Of a stretch of DNA of 6,259 nt, positions 1-5,420 are shown piece by piece (the stretch's first letter is position 1; each line of letters begins with the position of its first letter). The notes under the pieces are model-generated. The model saw only the letters and a program-made list of their open reading frames with translations, did no database searches and was not told the origin of the DNA. A program made the position numbers and the translations under genes. The stretch comes from CAYNFH01 sp964396385 (GTDB taxonomy: Bacteria; Armatimonadota; Chthonomonadetes; Chthonomonadales; CAJBBX01). The stretch spans positions 1 through 6,259 of the forward strand of contig CAYNFH010000301.1 of NCBI GenBank assembly GCA_964396385.1, in the 5' to 3' direction.

Positions 1-143
1 GGCACGTCCCATGCCTGCCCGGCAGCGGCGGCAAACGGCTTGTTGGAGGTGTCCGGGCGGCCCCACCAGAGCGGGAGCGCCGTAATGGCGAGCAGGCCGA
101 TGGCGGCCAACCGCCAGAACGAACCGTGTCCAGAGGTCTTCAT
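1..143 (-). CDS. N-terminal part of an unrecognised membrane-anchored or secreted protein (runs off the left edge)
   Basis: Reading leftward from ATG at 143..141 gives 47 complete codons and no stop before the window edge. The start overlaps the stop of the upstream 64-residue gene as ATGA, and a strong Shine-Dalgarno (GGGAGGTG, 156..149) lies 5 bases before the ATG, so the start is well supported. The protein opens with MKTSGHGSFWR, followed by a hydrophobic stretch at about residues 12-28 (LAAIGLLAITALPLWWG) and then a polar, alanine-rich region ending AAAAGQAWDV. This looks like a signal peptide or a single N-terminal membrane anchor. There is no lipobox cysteine. The visible part is too short to name a family. 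Because it is translationally coupled to the small gene upstream, the two products probably act in the same process. Confidence 0.72.
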   Translation of the reverse strand, partial: MKTSGHGSFWRLAAIGLLAITALPLWWGRPDTSNKPFAAAAGQAWDV

Positions 144-334
144 CGTGGCACCTCCCTGAGCTCCGGGTGCTTGTCGAGGATGTACTCGTACTTGTCGCGG
201 GTACGGCCGGTCCGCTCGTCGAAGAGCGGGGTGCCGCCCATGTACATCGTATCCGGCTCATCGCCATATGGATTGCGGTTGTTCTCTTTGATCCAGCAGT
301 CAATGCGCCGCTTCGTGGCTTCGTCGACGGCCAT
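140..334 (-). CDS. Small conserved-looking protein of unknown function (64 aa)
   Basis: A complete 64-residue protein starts at ATG 334..332 and ends in TGA 142..140. GGGAG (347..343) sits 8 bases before the start. The sequence is hydrophilic, with no membrane segment. An N-terminal charged part (MAVDEATKRRIDCWIKENN) is followed by NPYGDEPDTMYMGGTPLFDE at residues 21-40 and then TGRTRDKYEYILDKHPEL. I recall similar small proteins (NxYGDxxDTxYxGGTPLFDE followed by a YEYI-KHPEL end) annotated as hypothetical in varied bacteria. That is memory, not a search, and I know of no assigned function. There is a single cysteine (Cys13), so no CxxC metal site. The 4-bp ATGA overlap with the following membrane-protein gene suggests a coupled pair. 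I am confident it is a gene; its function is unknown. Confidence 0.8.
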   Translation of the reverse strand: MAVDEATKRRIDCWIKENNRNPYGDEPDTMYMGGTPLFDERTGRTRDKYEYILDKHPELREVPR

Positions 335-375
335 GTCATCTACTCCCGGGAACTCCCCTTGCCTGTCTTACGTGC

Positions 376-381
376 ATTATA
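376..381 (-). promoter_or_regulatory. Candidate -10 box (TATAAT) for the small-protein/membrane-protein pair
   Basis: On the minus strand a perfect TATAAT (381..376) lies about 40 bases before the ATG at 334, giving a predicted leader of roughly 35 nt. I cannot find a convincing -35 box at 16-19 bp, nor an extended TG motif, so this rests on the hexamer and its position. The same bases read on the plus strand as TATAGA (378-383), which could equally serve the divergent GDPD gene. Confidence 0.35.
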
Positions 382-422
382 GACGAAACCGTGCCGGACG
401 CGCATTCACAATCTCACTAACT

Positions 423-1247
423 ATGGACAACTCACATCGACCGCTGGTCATCGCGCACCGAGGCGACTCCGCCCACGCGCCGGAGAACACGCTGGCTGGT
501 TTCCGCTCGGCCCGGGAAGCCGGCGCGGAGTGGATCGAGCTCGACGTGCGGGCTACCGCCGATGGGGACCTCGTCTGCCTTCACGACGCTACGCTGGAGC
601 GGACTACGGACCTCCACCTGATGTACCCCGGCCGTCCTTTGGAGGTCGCACGCTGGTCGACGGTGGAGGTCAAGCGTCTCGACGCGGGGGCTTGGTATGG
701 TAGCGCGTTCCACGGAGAGCGTGTTCCCAAGCTTGTGGAAGCGTTGGAGCTCGCGGTGCGTCACGAGCCTCGCATGGGAGTCCTCGTCGAACTGAAGGTT
801 GAAGAGGGGGACCAGGAGCGGCTGCCCCAGATAGTGAGTCGACTGGCGGCCGACTTGCGCACCTTTGGCTACCCGGAGCCTCACCGCCGGTATGGAGGCG
901 CCATCGTCCAGAGCTTCCACCCGGAGGCGCTTCGGCTGCTGCGGCAGCTTGCGCCCCGTATCGCCCGGTTCCAGCTTGTCCCGGCGCTTTCCGAGGTTAT
1001 TCCGGCACTTTTCCCGGACGTAGAGAGAGGGCTGGAGTCCGTGGAGGCCTACGCGCAGGGAGTAGCGATCCCGGGCTCGGAAGCCACTCCCGACCTCATC
1101 GCGCGGATCCGGAAGAGGCAGTGGGCCGTGTTCGTCTGGACCGTGAACGACCCGAGCCGGATGAAGGAGCTTGGCGAGATGGGGGTGGATGGGGTCATCA
1201 CGGACGATCCGCGGCTGGGCTGTGCTATCCTCGCGGCGGTGGAGTAG
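423..1247 (+). CDS. Glycerophosphodiester phosphodiesterase (GDPD family, 274 aa)
   Basis: The product hydrolyses glycerophosphodiesters to glycerol 3-phosphate and an alcohol, supporting lipid and glycerol-phosphate recycling. All the family landmarks are present: the opening IAHRG with catalytic His12 and Arg13; PENTLAGF (Pro20-Phe27); the metal ligands Glu39 and Asp41 in IELDVR; LHD with His54; ELK at 123-125; and the C-terminal VWTVNDPSRM...GVDGVITDDP block that closes the TIM barrel. The length is normal and there is no signal peptide, so it is probably cytoplasmic like UgpQ. The frame stays open upstream to 126, but that part overlaps the opposite-strand 64-aa gene. ATG 423 gives the natural MDNSHRPLVIAHRG start. 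No Shine-Dalgarno is visible before it. The actual substrate head group cannot be read from the sequence. Confidence 0.93.
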   Translation: MDNSHRPLVIAHRGDSAHAPENTLAGFRSAREAGAEWIELDVRATADGDLVCLHDATLERTTDLHLMYPGRPLEVARWSTVEVKRLDAGAWYGSAFHGERVPKLVEALELAVRHEPRMGVLVELKVEEGDQERLPQIVSRLAADLRTFGYPEPHRRYGGAIVQSFHPEALRLLRQLAPRIARFQLVPALSEVIPALFPDVERGLESVEAYAQGVAIPGSEATPDLIARIRKRQWAVFVWTVNDPSRMKELGEMGVDGVITDDPRLGCAILAAVE

Positions 1248-1255
1248 ACCGGGGG

Positions 1256-1261
1256 TATAAT
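1256..1261 (+). promoter_or_regulatory. Candidate -10 box (TATAAT) for the redoxin gene
   Basis: TATAAT follows a run of five G in the 47-bp gap after the GDPD stop, about 34 bases before the redoxin ATG. There is no -35-like hexamer at the usual distance, because that stretch is inside the GC-rich end of the GDPD gene. If used, it would let the redoxin be transcribed without its upstream neighbour. Confidence 0.3.
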
Positions 1262-1294
1262 GCGGGCGGTTTGCATCAACAAGGGACCAGGTTT

Positions 1295-1789
1295 ATGGCT
1301 GAAACTTTGACAACGGGAGACCCTGTCGTCGACTTCCGCCTGACGGGAGCGGACGACAGGGAGTACGATACCGCCCGGGCCCGCCGCGAAGGGCTCCTGC
1401 TGTTCACCATCTACAAGGCGCGCTGCGGAACCTGTCAGTACACGTTCCCGTTCCTCCAGCGGTTCCATGAGAGCTATGCCGGACCGGGCTTCGCGCTCTG
1501 GGGCGTATCCCAGGAGAACCGGGAAGAGACCCAGGCGTTCGTGCAGCGGTTTGGGGCGACCTTTCCGCAGATCCTGGATGAGAAGCTCGACGTCTCGATG
1601 CGGTATGGGCTTCAGACAGTCCCGGGGATCTACCTGGTGGACGAAAGCGATACTATCGTCCGCCACGCGCCGGCGTTCATCAAGGATGAGCTGAACGCGA
1701 TGGCGCGGCTTGCCGCCGAGCGAACAGGGCGCCCCTACACGCTTGTTGTGCGCGAAGAGGACAACGCCCCGGTGCTGATGCCCGGGTGA
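1295..1789 (+). CDS. Thioredoxin-like redoxin with CGTC active site (164 aa)
   Basis: A thioredoxin-fold protein of the AhpC/TSA-TlpA redoxin group. It has an N-terminal GDPVVDFRLTGADD segment typical of these proteins, a redox centre KARCGTCQYTFPFLQRF with Cys44 and Cys47, GVSQENREETQAFVQRFGATFPQILD in the middle, and the cis-proline in TVPGIYLVDE (Pro110). It should carry out thiol-disulphide exchange or reduce peroxides. No signal peptide is visible, so it is probably cytoplasmic. The usual Trp before the first Cys is replaced by Arg. The frame is open back to 1121, but that part lies inside the GDPD gene in another frame. ATG 1295 has AAGGGA (1281-1286) 8 bases before it and gives the normal family start. 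It follows GDPD by 47 bp, so co-transcription is possible. The precise partner is unknown. Confidence 0.88.
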   Translation: MAETLTTGDPVVDFRLTGADDREYDTARARREGLLLFTIYKARCGTCQYTFPFLQRFHESYAGPGFALWGVSQENREETQAFVQRFGATFPQILDEKLDVSMRYGLQTVPGIYLVDESDTIVRHAPAFIKDELNAMARLAAERTGRPYTLVVREEDNAPVLMPG

Positions 1790-1811
1790 GGATCCAAGCG
1801 TCCGGCCTAGT

Positions 1812-2861
1812 CTAGGTCGCGAACATCTCCTGCAATTCGGCGGGGGTGGCAGTGCCGGTAGTGCCGAGCTTGCGGATGGTCACGGCCGCGCAGAGGTTGC
1901 CGAGCGCGGCGGCTTCCTGCGGACTCGCTCCCGTACACAAGGCGGACACAATCCCGGCCGTCGCGCTGTCGCCCGCCCCCACGATGTCGATAGGTCCATC
2001 CGCCGGCAGGGCCGGCACGTGCGAAACGGCCCCCTCGGCGCCCACAAGTATCCCAAGATCGCCCGCGGTCAGGAAGACCGTCCGACCGGTGCGCGACGCT
2101 AAGGCCCGGCAAAGCTCCCGCGCCGCCTCCACGCTCCCTTCCTCTGCCTCCCGGCCAAGCGCGGCCGCCGCCTCGTGCAGGTTAGGCTTGATCACCACGT
2201 CCCGGAATTCGCCGATCCGTACGCGGGAGTCCCCGTAGAGCAGAATGCTGGGATTGACTTTCGCCAGATCCGGCAGGTATGCCCGGATGGCATCGGTGAC
2301 TACTCCGTGATTGCGCTCCTGGACCTGATCCAGCACCACCAGCGCGTGGAATGGCTGAGGCGTGTGAGGGGCGAACGCGGCGGCGAGCCGGCGGAGCAGC
2401 TCAGCCTCGTCCGAAGAGGGGAGGGGAGCCCGGTTCTTGATGTCCAGCCGCTCGAGCTCCCGCTCGCCCCCCTGCGAAAGGAGCATCGGCTTCATGTAGG
2501 TGGGCGTCCGGCGGTCGCCGATGACCAAATTGGCAGTGTCTACGCGGGTATCTTCCAGCTCGCGGCGGAGCTCGTAGCCCTCGCCATCATCGCCAAGAAC
2601 CCCGAATGCCGAGATGAGGCCAGCGCCCAGAGCGGACAGGTTATTGGTCACCGTGCCGGCGGCGCCGGGACTGCAGCGGACCGACACCACCTGCCGCGCC
2701 TCCAAACCGGTCTCTATGGAGACCTCGGCCAGCGCCGGGTCGGTGACGAGGTACTTGTCCAAAAAGAAGTCGCCCAGAACGGCAATCCGCAGAGACGGAA
2801 TCTCGGCGAGGATCTCCTCCAGCCGCTCCGGCGAGAGGAACGCGCGCAGGGACTGTTTCAC
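1812..2861 (-). CDS. PfkB-family sugar kinase, similar to the HldE/RfaE heptose-phosphate kinase domain (349 aa)
   Basis: A ribokinase/PfkB-fold kinase that should transfer phosphate from ATP to a sugar or sugar phosphate. Visible landmarks are the first strand IAVLGDFFLDKYL (26-38, compare VVGDVMLDRYW of HldE), the substrate-side PGAAGTVTNNLSALGA (65-80), GVLGDDGEG (87-95), DSRVRIGEFRDVVIKPNLHEA (211-231), VFLTAGDLGILV (262-273) and the signature IVGAGDSATAG (293-303) with catalytic Asp298. The tail VTIRKLGTTGTATPAEL closely resembles HldE. No cytidylyltransferase domain follows, so it corresponds to a stand-alone kinase. The start is GTG 2861..2859, overlapping the stop of the phosphatase gene as GTGA. 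There is no clear Shine-Dalgarno, so translation probably depends on coupling. VLSDYAKG of HldE is here VVLDQVQERN, so the substrate may differ. The fold assignment is firm; the heptose-phosphate substrate is inference. Confidence 0.88.
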   Translation of the reverse strand: MKQSLRAFLSPERLEEILAEIPSLRIAVLGDFFLDKYLVTDPALAEVSIETGLEARQVVSVRCSPGAAGTVTNNLSALGAGLISAFGVLGDDGEGYELRRELEDTRVDTANLVIGDRRTPTYMKPMLLSQGGERELERLDIKNRAPLPSSDEAELLRRLAAAFAPHTPQPFHALVVLDQVQERNHGVVTDAIRAYLPDLAKVNPSILLYGDSRVRIGEFRDVVIKPNLHEAAAALGREAEEGSVEAARELCRALASRTGRTVFLTAGDLGILVGAEGAVSHVPALPADGPIDIVGAGDSATAGIVSALCTGASPQEAAALGNLCAAVTIRKLGTTGTATPAELQEMFAT

Positions 2862-3652
2862 AGGGCGTAGGGGATGCGGCGGCGGGCCTCGTACCGGACC
2901 AGTTCCGTGTAGCCGGCCTCACGGGCAAGGTCCCACGCCCGGCCGTAGTCGCGCGTTAGATGCGCCGGCACATGGGCATCCGCATTGATGAGCAGGGGGA
3001 TGTCGCGACGGCGGGCCTCCCACAGCAGGCGGATCGACGGATAGGCCTCCTCGCACGGCTTGTGCCAGCCCGCGGTGTTGATCTCGATGGCCATATCCGC
3101 CGACGCGATGGCGTCCAGCGCGTCGGCCTCTAGCGAAGAGAGATCGGCGGTGGGGTGGAATCCGAACTTCTTGGGCAGGTCCAGGTGAGCGGCGAAGTCA
3201 TAGACCCGGCTTTCAGCCAACTGGCGGATCCGGGTCCAGTAGAGCTCCCACTTTTCGTTCACCTGCTCCTCTGTGAGCGGCTGCCAGTCCTCCGCCTCGG
3301 AGTCCACGGGGAAGCTATCCACGAAATGTACAGACCCGATGATGTAGTCGAAAGGGTGGCGAGCAAGCTCCTCGCGCAGCGTTTCCACGGTCTCCGGAAA
3401 GAAGTCCGCCTCGACGCCCAGACGGATCCTGGGGTTGGAAGTGTGATTCCGCGCGTCCAGGATTTCGGCCACGTAGGTCGGCAGCCGGTCCAGCGGCATG
3501 GACCAGCAGCAGGGCGGACCGTCCGGGATCATCACGTAGTGATCCGAGATTCCCAGCTCGTCCAGCCCGGCGTCCCGCGCCCCCAGAATCTGCTCGTCTA
3601 GGGTCGCGTTCCCATCGCTCCAACCGGTGTGGTTGTGGTACGAGACCAGCAT
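2858..3652 (-). CDS. PHP-family phosphatase of the histidinol-phosphatase (HisJ/HisK) type (264 aa)
   Basis: A metal-dependent phosphoesterase with the PHP fold. The metal-binding motifs appear in the expected order: YHNHTGWSDG (His6, His8), SDHY (Asp37, His38), GVEADF (Glu81), GSVHF (His109), AHLDLPKKFG (His156), EINTAGWHK (Glu190, His197) and NADAH (Asp225, His227). Motif order and length match histidinol-phosphatases that convert L-histidinol phosphate to histidinol. GGAAGG (about 3667-3661) lies 8 bases before ATG 3652..3650, so the start is secure. The stop overlaps the kinase start by 4 bp, so the two are almost certainly one operon. No other his gene is in the window. The partner is a sugar kinase, so the true substrate could be a different phosphate monoester; I would call it HisJ-like rather than hisJ. 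A long leader with inverted repeats lies upstream. Confidence 0.87.
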   Translation of the reverse strand: MLVSYHNHTGWSDGNATLDEQILGARDAGLDELGISDHYVMIPDGPPCCWSMPLDRLPTYVAEILDARNHTSNPRIRLGVEADFFPETVETLREELARHPFDYIIGSVHFVDSFPVDSEAEDWQPLTEEQVNEKWELYWTRIRQLAESRVYDFAAHLDLPKKFGFHPTADLSSLEADALDAIASADMAIEINTAGWHKPCEEAYPSIRLLWEARRRDIPLLINADAHVPAHLTRDYGRAWDLAREAGYTELVRYEARRRIPYAL

Positions 3653-3699
3653 TACCAGTACCTTCCCCCGTTGGCCATGATGCTCGCCGTAGAGCTTCG

Positions 3700-3715
3700 C
3701 CGCGAGTGACCGCGG
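3700..3715 (-). repeat. Inverted repeat: CCGCG stem with 6-nt loop
   Basis: On the minus strand CCGCG-GTCACT-CGCGG forms a 5-bp GC stem. It starts on the same base at which the neighbouring 18-bp hairpin ends, so the two hairpins are adjacent in the leader of the phosphatase gene and could be exclusive alternatives. There is no U-tract, so it is not an intrinsic terminator. Confidence 0.45.
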
Positions 3716-3732
3716 TCCCTCCCTGGAGGGAC
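3715..3732 (-). repeat. Perfect inverted repeat: GTCCCTCC-AG-GGAGGGAC hairpin
   Basis: The 8-bp arms are perfectly complementary around AG; as RNA the likely form is a 7-bp stem with a CAGG loop. It lies 62 bases before the phosphatase ATG. It lacks a following U-run. It could be a leader structure or a dispersed palindromic repeat of this genome; the window alone cannot decide. Confidence 0.55.
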
Positions 3733-3816
3733 GGAGGACGGAAGAGAGGAGACGGATTGGTGTGCATCAAGAAGCGGTGGGTGCCCCTGCCCGCCCCCTG
3801 GCACGGAGGCCCGGGG

Positions 3817-3828
3817 GTACTCGAGTAC
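3817..3828. promoter_or_regulatory. Perfect 12-bp palindrome GTACTCGAGTAC (possible operator)
   Basis: A fully symmetric 12-bp site in the gap upstream of the phosphatase-kinase pair. Such symmetry suits a dimeric DNA-binding protein, but no regulator is identified and one 12-bp palindrome in a 6-kb window could arise by chance. Confidence 0.25.
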
Positions 3829-3876
3829 GCGCGGCCATCGAATCGTGATTGACCCATTACCAGAAGTGTCCATCAG

Positions 3877-4479
3877 TCACTGACCGCAGGCCAGTCGCGA
3901 GCGGAGGCCGTTGAGCGCGTGGCGCAGGAGCGAGCGCGCCGAGGAGACTTCGATGTTCAGCAGGTCTGCGATCTCCGCGTGCGACTTCTCATCATAGTAT
4001 CGCCAGATCAGGGCCTGGCGCTGCCGTTTCGGCAGGCTTGCCACGGCCTGCGGAAGGGACTTGAGCATATCCTGCTGCGTCAGCCGCTCGATCCAGCCAT
4101 CGGCCGGATCTAGCCCGGATCGCGCCTCGTTTACGCCCCAGAGCGCCTCCATGGACACCTCGCGTTGCCGGCTGCGCCAGCCGGAGCGGGCAAAGGTGTA
4201 GACGCTGGCCGTGAGCTGGCGGACCAGGTAGGGCCGCAAAGGTACGCCCCGACCGGGGTCATACGCTTCCAGCAGCGCGCAGAAGCGACAGTAGACCTCT
4301 CCCTGGAGGTCTTGCCGCATTTCGGGGGACTCGCCGTACTGGCGGATGAGTCTCTTCACCAGGGGCTGGAGTTCTTGATACAGGGCTTCGCGATCCATCT
4401 CCGTAAAGGTGGAATGCATGGCAAGGGTCCGTGGGTTACGGGCGGCGGGCCTCTCGGCTGCCGCCAATACGGGGCACAT
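3877..4479 (-). CDS. Small sigma-70-family RNA polymerase sigma factor (ECF-like, about 180-200 aa)
   Basis: The product should direct RNA polymerase to a subset of promoters. Counting from the inner ATG at 4419, a region-2 segment runs about 10-85 (ALYQELQPLVKRLIRQYG, then YDPGRGVPLRPYLVRQLTASVYTFARS, resembling FDPxRGxPFxxY of sigma regions 2.3-2.4). A variable linker spans about 86-115. Region 4 is at about 118-175 with LPKRQRQALIWRYYDEKSHAEIADLLNIEVSSARSLLRHALNGLR, a clear helix-turn-helix. Region 3 is absent. The start is uncertain: ATG 4479 has AGAGGAG 11 bases upstream and gives 200 aa, while ATG 4419 has no ribosome site but begins right at the domain (180 aa). A CATAAT box (4554..4549) could be its -10. 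No anti-sigma gene adjoins it, so how it is controlled is not visible. Confidence 0.82.
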   Translation of the reverse strand: MCPVLAAAERPAARNPRTLAMHSTFTEMDREALYQELQPLVKRLIRQYGESPEMRQDLQGEVYCRFCALLEAYDPGRGVPLRPYLVRQLTASVYTFARSGWRSRQREVSMEALWGVNEARSGLDPADGWIERLTQQDMLKSLPQAVASLPKRQRQALIWRYYDEKSHAEIADLLNIEVSSARSLLRHALNGLRSRLACGQ

Positions 4480-4643
4480 CAGCGCTTCGTCTCCTCTCGT
4501 GGGGCATCGTGGCCAGCGAGTTCGCCTTTCGAGCCGCCTATTGACCCCATTATGCGCGCCGGGCGTGACGGGGCCGTGACGGTGGAGGGGAGAAAGCGTT
4601 ACATGGGAGAGTCGAGCCGGAATCCGTGCCTCTGCTCCAGACT
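4480..4643. other. Intergenic region upstream of the sigma-factor gene
   Basis: No coding signal is visible in these 164 bases. On the minus strand there is a CATAAT hexamer (4554..4549) as a possible -10 without a -35, and the Shine-Dalgarno AGAGGAG just before the proposed sigma start. The right end carries the degenerate heptamer array that runs into the 3' end of the glycosyltransferase gene. There is no U-tailed terminator. Confidence 0.4.
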
Positions 4644-4663
4644 CTAGACCTTGGACTCTCGAC
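4636..4663 (-). repeat. Four degenerate tandem heptamers (GTCnnnn) at the 3' end of the glycosyltransferase gene
   Basis: On the minus strand the units are GTCGAGA, GTCCAAG, GTCTAGA and GTCTGGA, exactly in register every 7 bases. The array encodes the last residues of the glycosyltransferase and contains its TAG stop. The unit GTCTGGA differs by one base from GTCCGGA in the core of the hairpin on the other side of the same gene. Confidence 0.5.
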
Positions 4664-5396
4664 CCGCGTTCAGGGTGAGCCAGACGAACCGAGGGAGGGT
4701 CAGGACCTTGCCGATTTTGCGGGGGTTCCTGGCCAGGCGGTACAGCCACTCCAGGTTGAGCCGCTGCACCCACCCGGGGGCGCGCTTCACTTTACCGGAA
4801 AGCACGTCGAAGGTGCCGCCCACACCGATCATCACGGGTACGCCGAGGTCCCGCCCTCGGCATGCGATCCACCGCTCCTGCTTGGGGATTCCCATGGCTA
4901 CGCAGAGGATGTCCGGCCGGGCGAGGCGGATTTCGTGCAGGACCTCCGGCTCGTTGTCCAGAGTGAAGTAGCCGTCATGCGTGCCAACGATGAGGCAGCC
5001 GGGGTATCGCTGTCTCATCCGTTCGGCGGCAGCGTCCGCGACTCCGGGAGCGGCGCCCAGAAAGAAGAGGGTATGCCCGCACTCGGCGCTTGTGCGGCAC
5101 AGCTCCTGGACGATCTCCACGCCGGAAACGCGCTCTGGAAGCGGCCGCCCGAGCCTGCGGCACGCCCATAGCACGCCCGTGCTGTCCGGGGTTACGAGCT
5201 CGGAGTTGAGAATGACCTGGCGGAGGTCGGGGTCCTCGCGGGCGATGACGCACATCGAGGCGTCCAGAGTGACGACGTGGTGCGCTCCGCCCTCGCGGAT
5301 GAACTCGTCGATCATCTCCAGCACCTGCTCCATTGTGACCCGATGCACCTGGACACCGAGAAGGGGAATGCTATCCAGTGCCTGGGCGGACACCAC
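4644..5396 (-). CDS. WecG/TagA/CpsF-family glycosyltransferase (GT26, 250 aa)
   Basis: This family transfers ManNAc or ManNAcA-type sugars onto undecaprenyl-linked intermediates in enterobacterial common antigen, wall teichoic acid or capsule synthesis, at the cytoplasmic face of the membrane. Conserved blocks are VVTLDASMCVIAR, SELVTPDSTGVLWACRRLG (the Asp of PDS, residue 71 here, lies 28 residues after Thr43, as for the Thr/Asp pair reported for Thermoanaerobacter TagA), FFLGAAPGVADAAAERM, VGTHDGYF, CVAMGIPKQERWI, MIGVGGTFDVLSGKVKRAPGWVQRLNLEWLYRLARNPRK. The C-terminal part is the membrane-association region in TagA. I chose GTG 5396 because AAGGAG (5412..5407) precedes it and a promoter sits just upstream; the TTG at 5450 would lie inside that promoter. 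The final residues come from a heptamer repeat. The exact sugar is unknown. Confidence 0.88.
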   Translation of the reverse strand: MVSAQALDSIPLLGVQVHRVTMEQVLEMIDEFIREGGAHHVVTLDASMCVIAREDPDLRQVILNSELVTPDSTGVLWACRRLGRPLPERVSGVEIVQELCRTSAECGHTLFFLGAAPGVADAAAERMRQRYPGCLIVGTHDGYFTLDNEPEVLHEIRLARPDILCVAMGIPKQERWIACRGRDLGVPVMIGVGGTFDVLSGKVKRAPGWVQRLNLEWLYRLARNPRKIGKVLTLPRFVWLTLNAGRESKV

Positions 5397-5420
5397 GAGT
5401 TCAGGGCTCCTTCGCCCGCT

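Larger units (their letters stand above)
3653..3876. other. Intergenic leader between the sigma-factor gene and the phosphatase gene, rich in inverted repeats
   Basis: I find no believable gene on either strand of this 224-bp gap. It holds an 18-bp hairpin (3715-3732), an adjacent 16-bp hairpin (3700-3715), a perfect 12-bp palindrome GTACTCGAGTAC (3817-3828), and a short GTGCC...GGCAC inverted repeat (3781-3804). It must contain the 5' leader of the phosphatase-kinase operon unless that operon is read from the sigma gene. I could not identify a clear -35/-10 pair. The 73-codon frame here that ends at the phosphatase ATG has a composition more like chance than coding. Confidence 0.5.

Noticed and set aside
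126..422. N-terminal extension of the GDPD reading frame
   Set aside because: It lies over the opposite-strand 64-aa gene, has no family similarity, and the AHRG motif normally sits about ten residues from the start, as it does from ATG 423.
1806..1816. CCTAGTCTAGG inverted repeat in the convergent gap as a terminator
   Set aside because: Only 5-bp arms around one base and no T-run; too weak to call, although the two operons must end near here.
2175..2870. Large plus-strand frames opposite the kinase and phosphatase genes
   Set aside because: They are antisense shadows of genes with clear family motifs and show no recognisable protein features.
3697..3735. T-box riboswitch upstream of the histidinol-phosphatase-like gene (AGGGAGGGACCGCGG resembles AGGGTGGNACCGCGG)
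   Set aside because: The UGGN bulge that pairs with the tRNA 3' end is AGGG here, the downstream CCCU partner strand is missing, no Stem I specifier structure was found, and the bases are better explained by the perfect hairpin at 3715-3732.
3652..3873. 73-codon minus-strand frame ending at the phosphatase ATG (possible leader peptide)
   Set aside because: No ribosome site, low-complexity Ser/Pro/Gly composition, and it covers the palindromes and hairpins; most likely a chance open frame.
3873..3883. TCAGTCACTGA palindrome at the sigma-factor stop
   Set aside because: 5-bp arms around one base, no context to support a binding site or terminator.
4480..4773. Long N-terminal extension of the sigma-factor frame
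   Set aside because: It overlaps the end of the glycosyltransferase gene by about 130 bases, is rich in Pro/Arg/Gly typical of non-coding GC-rich frames, and has no sigma similarity.
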